In this document: positions 23,324 through 28,355 of the stretch, one piece after another
Layout: the number at the start of each line of letters is the position of its first letter
How positions within the stretch are numbered: the stretch's first letter is position 1
DNA from: an uncultured Blautia sp.
Lineage (GTDB): Bacteria > Bacillota > Clostridia > Lachnospirales > Lachnospiraceae
Assembly: GCA_900542045.1 (NCBI GenBank)
Contig: UQMI01000044.1
Span: 1 to 28,355, forward strand
Length of the DNA: 28,355 bases
Reading direction: 5' to 3'
Made by a program: the position numbers and the translations under genes
Notes under the pieces: model-generated
What the model saw: the letters and a program-made list of their open reading frames with translations, nothing else
What the model was told of the DNA's origin: nothing
Databases searched by the model: none

Positions 23324-24289
23324 ATGAAAGCTATAAATTATGATGAACTCAGCTATGCGGAAATTGTAACATTTTTGAAAGTAGCCCAGACACGGAATAT
23401 GACAATGGCAGCGAAGGAAATGAACATCAGCCAGCCGGCGGTCAGTAAACGAATCGCAAATTTTGAAAAAAATTATGGTCTGATTCTTTTTATACGGTCA
23501 GGGAATGGCCTGTCACTGACTCCTACTGGAAAAGTGCTTTATCAGGAACTCCTGAGGTCCCAGAAATATCTGCAGAGTGCATTTGTCAAGGCGGAAGCTG
23601 TTCAGGCGGCACCGGTAAGGACACTGAAGCTGTTTTATGATGGCTTTTTTGACGTACCGCTTTTATATCAGATCATACAGGAATTCAGAGAGCAATATCA
23701 GGGCGCCAGTATTGAAGTATATGATGGGGGAGGAGAGGACTGCTATGACCTGTTTCATAACAGGGCGGATTTGATGATCTGTCCGGAAAGTTATACGGTA
23801 AGCATGGAAGAATACGTGAAAAAGCTGCGGATCAGTGCGTTTCAGTTCTGCATTCTGGTATCTAAAGAAAATGCTCTTTCAGAAAAAGAACAGCTGAGGC
23901 TGCCGGATCTGCTGGGGGGTTCTCTGACAGTGGCACATGGAAATGAGGATTCTCCTTATGTAAAGGCGCTTCGCGCTATGTTTATTCCCTATGGTTTTCG
24001 GCCCAAAATTGAACATATTGTTTCACGGGAAAGTCTTTGCCTTGAGATACTTTCCAGGAGAGGTGTGGGCATTGCCTCGCCGGCATTCTGGAAGCGACTG
24101 AACAGAAGAACGGAGAAATTTTTTTCAGAAAATATACGGGTATATCCCATTCAGGACGAATATTATCCTATGGCTCTTGTGTGGAGAGCCAATGATAAAG
24201 ACCAATGTCTGACTGGATTTGTAAATTGTTTTACCGAAGCGATCAATCGTGAGGAAAATAAAAAAATTGTATATGATTCTTACAATTAA
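23324..24289 (+). CDS. LysR-type transcriptional regulator
   Basis: A 321-residue regulator with the winged helix at about residues 8-65 (FLKVAQTRNMTMAAKEMNIS, then QPAVSKRIANFEKNYG and LSLTPTGKVL) and a substrate-binding-like effector domain. It is divergent from the URO-D/amidohydrolase block, the classic arrangement in which an LTTR activates the neighbouring operon when its metabolite is present. An earlier ATG at 23303 lies inside the operator palindrome and has no ribosome binding site, so ATG 23324 is preferred; its own binding site is also weak. The effector is unknown. Confidence 0.9.
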   Translation: MKAINYDELSYAEIVTFLKVAQTRNMTMAAKEMNISQPAVSKRIANFEKNYGLILFIRSGNGLSLTPTGKVLYQELLRSQKYLQSAFVKAEAVQAAPVRTLKLFYDGFFDVPLLYQIIQEFREQYQGASIEVYDGGGEDCYDLFHNRADLMICPESYTVSMEEYVKKLRISAFQFCILVSKENALSEKEQLRLPDLLGGSLTVAHGNEDSPYVKALRAMFIPYGFRPKIEHIVSRESLCLEILSRRGVGIASPAFWKRLNRRTEKFFSENIRVYPIQDEYYPMALVWRANDKDQCLTGFVNCFTEAINREENKKIVYDSYN

Positions 24290-24318
24290 TGATATCATGA
24301 CGTTAGGAGAGTAACAAC

Positions 24319-24347
24319 AGGAGGAAGGTATTCTTTTCCTCCTTTTT
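24319..24347 (+). terminator. Terminator after the LysR-type gene
   Basis: AGGAGGAA (24319-24326) pairs with TTCCTCCT (24336-24343), followed by TTTT. Confidence 0.8.
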
Positions 24348-24390
24348 GATTTTGCGACTACTTTCCGTATGCACCTCTGAAATGGGATGC

Positions 24391-24419
24391 TTGCTTTTTA
24401 TACCAGAGTGTGCTAGTAT
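24391..24419 (+). promoter_or_regulatory. Candidate promoter of gntR-clpC
   Basis: TTGCTT (24391-24396), a 17-nt spacer and TAGTAT (24414-24419). A loose dyad, TGT-N15-ACA, overlaps the -10 and could be the GntR operator, but is too imperfect to call. No CtsR box or CIRCE element was seen. Confidence 0.6.
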
Positions 24420-24464
24420 TCGTATAACAGATGAAACACATAGGAGAAAGGGTGATCCCAATTG

Positions 24465-24833
24465 ATGATCGAGATAGATTTTAACAGCGAAGAAGCAATT
24501 TATATGCAGCTGACGAATCAGATTATCCATCTGATCGCCACATCTTCTCTGCAGGAAGGGGATGTGCTGCCCTCTGTGCGCCAGCTGGCCGGTGACGTGG
24601 GAATCAACATGCATACGGTGAACAAAGCCTATGCTCTGCTGCGTCAGGAGGGGTTTGTTTCCATTGACAGGAGACGGGGAGCTGTGATATCTATTGATGT
24701 GGACAAGATAAAGGCGCTGGAAGAGATGAAAGAGAACCTGCGGATGGTTCTGGCCAGAGGCTGTTGTAAGAATATTTCAAGAGATGAGGTCCATCAGTTG
24801 ATTGATGAAGTATTCGAAGAATTCCACGAATAA
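24465..24833 (+). CDS. GntR family regulator, YtrA subfamily
   Basis: A 122-residue short GntR protein. The winged helix is clear: IYMQLTNQIIHLIATSSLQ, GDVLPSVRQLAGDVGINMHT and VNKAYALLRQEGFV, then the RRRGAVIS wing. The C-terminal part is a short helical dimer region, as in YtrA regulators, with no effector domain. The ATG at 24465 is preferred over the adjoining TTG at 24462; AGGAGAAAGGGTG lies upstream. It is 50 nt ahead of clpC with no terminator between, so it probably regulates itself and clpC. YtrA genes usually neighbour ABC transporters, which are absent here. Confidence 0.92.
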   Translation: MIEIDFNSEEAIYMQLTNQIIHLIATSSLQEGDVLPSVRQLAGDVGINMHTVNKAYALLRQEGFVSIDRRRGAVISIDVDKIKALEEMKENLRMVLARGCCKNISRDEVHQLIDEVFEEFHE

Positions 24834-24883
24834 AAAACAGACAAAAATGACAGAGCCGTTTTTGCGGCAGAAGGAGGAGATAT

Positions 24884-27334
24884 ATGCAGGATCGCTTTAC
24901 GAGACAGGCAAAAAAAGCTTTGCAGCTCGCAAAAGAGTATGCAGACGCTCTCAGGCATAATTATATCGGAACAGAGCACATCCTGATGGGATTATTAAAG
25001 GAAAAGGAAGGTACGGCCGGAATGGTCCTGTCTGAGTTTGGAGTAGAAGAAGACAAACTGGAGACATTGATCGACAAGCTGATTGCGCCGCCGGCGGCTC
25101 AGGCTGTGGCAGAGAGAGCAGAGTATACACCGAGAGCGGAGAAGATCATCCGCAGCAGTTCGGATGTGGCGGATTCGCTGAATTCTTCTCAGGTGGGGAC
25201 GGAGCATGTCCTGATGGCTCTTTTGCAGGAGACAGACTGTGTGGCCACGCGGCTGCTGTATACTATGGGCATTCAGATCCAGAAGCTGTATGTGGGCATC
25301 CTTACAGCCATTGGTGAGGAGGGACGCTTTACCCAGGAGGAACTCCAGTCCGGAAAAATGATGAAAAGCGCCAAGGGCAGCGCCACACCGGTGCTGGACC
25401 AGTACAGCAGAGATCTGACGGCGCTGGCAGCCCAGGGCAGACTGGATCCGGTGATCGGCAGAGAGGAAGAGATCAGCCGGATCATACAGATCCTGAGCCG
25501 GCGGACCAAGAATAACCCCTGCCTGATCGGAGAGCCTGGCGTGGGTAAGACAGCCATTGCAGAAGGATTGGCCCAGAGAATCGTATGGGATCTGGTGCCT
25601 GATACCATGAAGGGCAAACGGGTAGTGGTGCTGGATCTGTCCGGAATGGTGGCCGGATCCAAATACCGGGGTGAATTTGAAGAACGGATCAAAAATGTAG
25701 TCAGAGAAGTGGCGGACAATAAGGGAATCCTGTTGTTTATCGATGAGCTTCATACCATTATCGGAGCCGGCGGAGCGGAAGGGGCCCTGGATGCGTCCAA
25801 TATTCTGAAGCCTTCCCTTTCCAGAGGCGAGATTCAGCTGATCGGCGCCACGACTCTGGAAGAATACCGGAAATATATCGAAAAAGATGCGGCCCTGGAA
25901 CGGAGATTCCAGCCTGTTATGGTGGAGGAACCCACAGAGGAACAGGCCGTTGCCATTCTGCAGGGACTGCGGCCTTACTATGAGAGGCATCATGGCGTGA
26001 CCATTACGGATGAAGCAATCCAGGCAGCAGTGCAGATGTCCGAGCGCTATGTGAATGACCGTTTTCTGCCGGATAAAGCCATTGACCTTATCGATGAAGC
26101 GGCTTCCAGAGTACGTCTGGCCGGATACAAGGTGCCGGAAGAAGTGCTGAAGGTGGAAGAGGAGATTTCCAGACTGGCAGAGGCCAAGGAAGAGGCACTG
26201 AAGTCCGGGGAAATCGAACTGGCCCAGACTCTGCAGGCGCAGCAGGAAGATGTACGGGAGCAGAGAGAAGAACTGCACAGAAAGATGGAAGCCAAACGGA
26301 AGAGAAAGAGTCTGACCGTAGACGAAGATGCCGTGGCAGATATTGTCTCCGGATGGACCAAGATCCCGGTGAAGCGTCTGGCCGAAGGGGAATCCAGGCG
26401 TCTGGCCAGACTGGAAAAAGAGCTGCATAAACGTGTGGTAGGCCAGGACGATGCGGTGCGCGCCGTGGCCCAGGCGGTCAAACGGGGCAGAGTGGGGCTG
26501 AAGGATCCGGGAAGACCCATTGGTTCTTTCCTGTTCCTGGGACCTACCGGCGTGGGAAAGACAGAACTGTCCAAAGCCCTGGCAGAAGCTGTATTCGGCA
26601 GCGAACAGGCCATGATCCGGGTAGACATGTCGGAGTATATGGAGAAGCACAGCGTATCCAAGCTGATCGGTTCTCCGCCGGGCTATGTGGGATATGACGA
26701 AGGCGGTCAGCTGAGCGAGAAGGTGCGCCGGAATCCCTACAGCGTCATTTTGTTCGACGAGATCGAGAAGGCACATCCCGATGTGTTCAATATTCTCCTG
26801 CAGGTTCTGGATGATGGCCATATTACCGATGCCCAGGGCCGGAAAGTAGATTTTAAACAGACGATCCTGATCATGACTTCCAATGCGGGGGCCCAGGCGA
26901 TCATTGAACCGAAGAAACTGGGATTCCTCTCCGAAGACAATGAGGAGAAGGATTATGAACGGATGAAGAGCGGCGTGATGGAAGAAGTACGGCGGATTTT
27001 CAAGCCGGAATTTCTGAACCGTATCGATGAGATCATGGTATTCCACACGCTCACGAAGGAAAATATCCGTCAGATTGTAACGATTCTGCTGAGCGGACTG
27101 GAAAAGCGCTGCAGGGAACAGATGAATATTACTCTGAAGGTAAGTACGGCGGTGAAAAATCATCTGGCGGAGGCAGGATTTGACAGCAAATATGGAGCCA
27201 GGCCCCTTCGCAGGGCGATCCAGTCCCAGATCGAGGATGCTCTGGCCAATGAAATCCTGGAAGGACGTATCCATAACGGGGATACAGTGCATGTGAGGCT
27301 GAAAAAGAAGGAAATTCTTTTCGCGACAGAGTAA
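24884..27334 (+). CDS. clpC: ATP-dependent Clp protease ATP-binding subunit ClpC
   Basis: An AAA+ unfoldase that feeds proteins to ClpP and acts in protein quality control. The 816 residues show two Clp_N repeats (about 5-65 and 80-142), AAA1 with Walker A GEPGVGKT (216-223) and Walker B LLFIDELH (Asp285, Glu286), and a middle coiled coil at about 415-475. AAA2 has Walker A GPTGVGKT (551-558) and [13 protein letters not shown]; the C-terminal D2-small domain ends the protein. The ATG follows AAGGAGGAG. In many Firmicutes clpC follows ctsR-mcsA-mcsB; here only a GntR gene precedes it. Confidence 0.97.
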   Translation: MQDRFTRQAKKALQLAKEYADALRHNYIGTEHILMGLLKEKEGTAGMVLSEFGVEEDKLETLIDKLIAPPAAQAVAERAEYTPRAEKIIRSSSDVADSLNSSQVGTEHVLMALLQETDCVATRLLYTMGIQIQKLYVGILTAIGEEGRFTQEELQSGKMMKSAKGSATPVLDQYSRDLTALAAQGRLDPVIGREEEISRIIQILSRRTKNNPCLIGEPGVGKTAIAEGLAQRIVWDLVPDTMKGKRVVVLDLSGMVAGSKYRGEFEERIKNVVREVADNKGILLFIDELHTIIGAGGAEGALDASNILKPSLSRGEIQLIGATTLEEYRKYIEKDAALERRFQPVMVEEPTEEQAVAILQGLRPYYERHHGVTITDEAIQAAVQMSERYVNDRFLPDKAIDLIDEAASRVRLAGYKVPEEVLKVEEEISRLAEAKEEALKSGEIELAQTLQAQQEDVREQREELHRKMEAKRKRKSLTVDEDAVADIVSGWTKIPVKRLAEGESRRLARLEKELHKRVVGQDDAVRAVAQAVKRGRVGLKDPGRPIGSFLFLGPTGVGKTELSKALAEAVFGSEQAMIRVDMSEYMEKHSVSKLIGSPPGYVGYDEGGQLSEKVRRNPYSVILFDEIEKAHPDVFNILLQVLDDGHITDAQGRKVDFKQTILIMTSNAGAQAIIEPKKLGFLSEDNEEKDYERMKSGVMEEVRRIFKPEFLNRIDEIMVFHTLTKENIRQIVTILLSGLEKRCREQMNITLKVSTAVKNHLAEAGFDSKYGARPLRRAIQSQIEDALANEILEGRIHNGDTVHVRLKKKEILFATE

Positions 27335-27425
27335 ATAACTGCTGCTGTGACAATCCGCCGGCAGTATAATTGGGTTTATTTGCTCCTGACATCTTTTAAT
27401 GAAAAGATCAAAATCTGATAAGAAG

Positions 27426-27453
27426 AAGTGTGCGCATTTTGCGCGCGCTTTTT
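27426..27453 (+). terminator. Terminator of clpC
   Basis: AAGTGTGCGC (27426-27435) pairs with GCGCGCGCTT (27441-27450), with two G-U pairs, followed by TTT after the arm. Confidence 0.82.
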
Positions 27454-27533
27454 CTGTTTCTGAAGGAAAAACGTGCGGATATGCGTCAGAAAATGGCTTT
27501 GCGGGAACAGAAATGCCTCTGAAAATGGAGAAA

Positions 27534-27554
27534 GCCGGCGCCAATGGCGCCGGC
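27534..27554 (+). other. Perfect GC-rich hairpin in a gene-free gap
   Basis: GCCGGCGCC-AAT-GGCGCCGGC is a perfect 9-bp stem with a 3-nt loop and no T-tract. The surrounding 27454-27725 shows no convincing gene and becomes AT-rich toward 27600-27720. It could be an extra transcript-end structure or a protein site. Confidence 0.6.
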
Positions 27555-27725
27555 AGTATGAAAAAGAAAAGTTTGTTGAAAAAAGTTGAGGAAACTTAAT
27601 TCACTTAATAATATAAGAGAAAAATGTGTTCATTCTGTGAAAGGAATTTGAGGGATTTGTGAAATTTGGAAAGAAAGTTTTCAATTTTATGTAAAGAAAA
27701 AGCTGCAAAAAATTCTCTGCCATAC

Positions 27726-27754
27726 TGGAAAAATTACGGCATTTATTATATAAT
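27726..27754 (+). promoter_or_regulatory. Candidate promoter of the conserved unknown gene
   Basis: TGGAAA (27726-27731), a 17-nt spacer and perfect TATAAT (27749-27754), about 77 nt before the gene. Confidence 0.65.
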
Positions 27755-27830
27755 ATTGCTACAAAGAGGGAAGTATTTTCCCGGAATCTATTGAAATACA
27801 ACAGAGAAGTCTTAGGGAGGACAAAAAAAC

Positions 27831-28244
27831 ATGTCATCAGTAAAAGAGTTGATTCGGACAGAAGAGAACGGAACAATCAGTTTTGGAGACTATGAATTAT
27901 CTTCGAAATCCAAACTTTCAGACTATGAGCATATGGGAGATATGTATAAAGTAAAAACCTTCAGAGAAATTACAAAGCTGGAGAGAAACGGAATGTTCGT
28001 TTACGAATCTGTTCCGGGTACGGCAGTATTTCATATGGCACAGGATGACAGGAAGATGTCATTCGAAGTAGAAGGACAGGAGGATGCGCAGATTACAGTG
28101 GAACTGGAAGCAGAGACAGAATACGAGATCTTCCTGAACAAAGAAAGCATCGGCAAGATGGAAACAAATCTGGGCGGAAAACTTTCATTCAGTGTGGAGC
28201 TGGAGAATACAGGACGGATTGAAGTAGAAATCAAAAGATTATAA
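27831..28244 (+). CDS. Conserved protein of unknown function, beta-rich
   Basis: A 137-residue acidic protein with no signal peptide or membrane segment. Predicted strands alternate through most of it (FGDYELSSKSKLSDYEH, MYKVKTFREITKLERNG, MFVYESVPGTAVFHM, and the repeated VELEAETEYEIFL and LSFSVELENTG), suggesting a beta-sandwich. Similar Lachnospiraceae proteins are, as I recall, sometimes labelled endosialidase beta chain, but no catalytic motif supports that. The ATG follows AGGGAGG with good spacing. It is a single-gene unit with its own promoter and terminator, and a strong ribosome binding site suggests fairly high expression. Confidence 0.8.
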   Translation: MSSVKELIRTEENGTISFGDYELSSKSKLSDYEHMGDMYKVKTFREITKLERNGMFVYESVPGTAVFHMAQDDRKMSFEVEGQEDAQITVELEAETEYEIFLNKESIGKMETNLGGKLSFSVELENTGRIEVEIKRL

Positions 28245-28268
28245 AAATATACAAAAGAAACAAAAGCA

Positions 28269-28293
28269 AAAGGGGCTGCCGTGGCGGCCCTTT
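28269..28293 (+). terminator. Terminator after the conserved unknown gene
   Basis: AAAGGGGCTGCC (28269-28280) folds back on GGCGGCCCTTT (28283-28293) with one G-U pair; TTTCTGTTTG follows. Confidence 0.85.
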
Positions 28294-28302
28294 CTGTTTG
28301 TA

Positions 28303-28355
28303 GTGCGTCCAGCAAAGCTGGACCACACTAGCCGGTGCAAGTCCGGCCACAGTAA
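28303..28355 (+). mobile_element. Probable 5' end of a group II intron (cut by the window edge)
   Basis: The sequence from 28303 starts GTGCG, the 5' consensus of group II introns. It continues with two hairpins, GTCCAGC/GCTGGAC (28307-28323) and GCCGG-TGCAAGT-CCGGC (28331-28347); the GGTGCAAGTCC segment is common in bacterial group II ribozyme domain I. It begins 10 nt after a terminator stem, a site preferred by IIC introns. The rest of the ribozyme and any reverse transcriptase lie beyond the window. Confidence 0.6.

Noticed and set aside
24995..27544. An 849-codon open frame on the minus strand opposite clpC
   Set aside because: It lies exactly opposite a highly conserved gene, has a low-complexity composition rich in His, Gln and Phe, and shows no family features; it reflects codon bias of clpC.
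27399..27599. A 66-codon frame after clpC
   Set aside because: It spans the clpC terminator and the GC-rich hairpin, has no ribosome binding site, and has lysine-rich low-complexity sequence.

Overview
The window looks like chromosomal DNA of a Gram-positive anaerobe of the class Clostridia, most likely a gut Lachnospiraceae. The evidence is strong AAGGAGG-type ribosome binding sites, moderate GC, FMN and yybP-ykoY (Mn) riboswitches ending in intrinsic terminators, Tn916-type integrase debris, VanZ and YtrA-like GntR proteins, and a purE-purM-purN-purD run. This is family-level inference; no rRNA or tRNA gene was seen that could settle it. All genes lie on the + strand except a three-gene block at 20137-23185.

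Layout. 1-2550: an Uma2-type nuclease-fold gene, an XRE-like gene, a decayed excisionase/integrase pair of Tn916 type, and an orphan MqsA/YgiT-like zinc-finger antitoxin. 2756-6740: a complete riboflavin operon, ribD-ribE-ribBA-ribH, behind an FMN riboswitch and closed by a terminator. 6858-11494: pyrE, a 50-residue membrane protein, a VanZ-like protein, a second small membrane protein, an HD hydrolase and a large M29-like aminopeptidase. 11610-15348: purE, purM, purN, purD, with two arrays of a 53-bp repeat placed exactly in front of purM and purD; every repeat unit carries its own AAGGAGG. 15521-17541: a HigB-HigA toxin-antitoxin pair whose antitoxin is fused to an ImmA/IrrE-type metallopeptidase domain, with a promoter bracketed by two palindromes, followed by a 5'-truncated zinc alcohol dehydrogenase. 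17665-20128: an AlkD-like alkylation repair gene, an SseB-like gene, and mntP under a Mn riboswitch. 20137-24347: a LysR-type regulator divergent from two amidohydrolases and a URO-D-family gene broken at its 5' end. 24391-27453: a GntR/YtrA regulator followed by clpC. 27726-28293: a conserved protein of unknown function. The window ends in what looks like the 5' end of a group II intron beginning GTGCG.

How the parts work together. The rib operon makes FMN/FAD precursor from GTP and ribulose-5-phosphate and is shut by FMN. The pur genes supply four steps of IMP synthesis; the rest of the pathway is not in the window. The Mn riboswitch should switch on the Mn exporter when Mn is high: the aptamer's closing stem shares bases with the terminator. 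The LysR block looks like a small inducible catabolic unit with an unknown substrate.

The most unusual features are the ribosome-binding-site-carrying 53-bp repeats in the pur operon, the HigA-peptidase fusion with two operators, and the LysR/amidohydrolase/URO-D cluster with its broken first gene. No CRISPR array, rRNA or tRNA was found.
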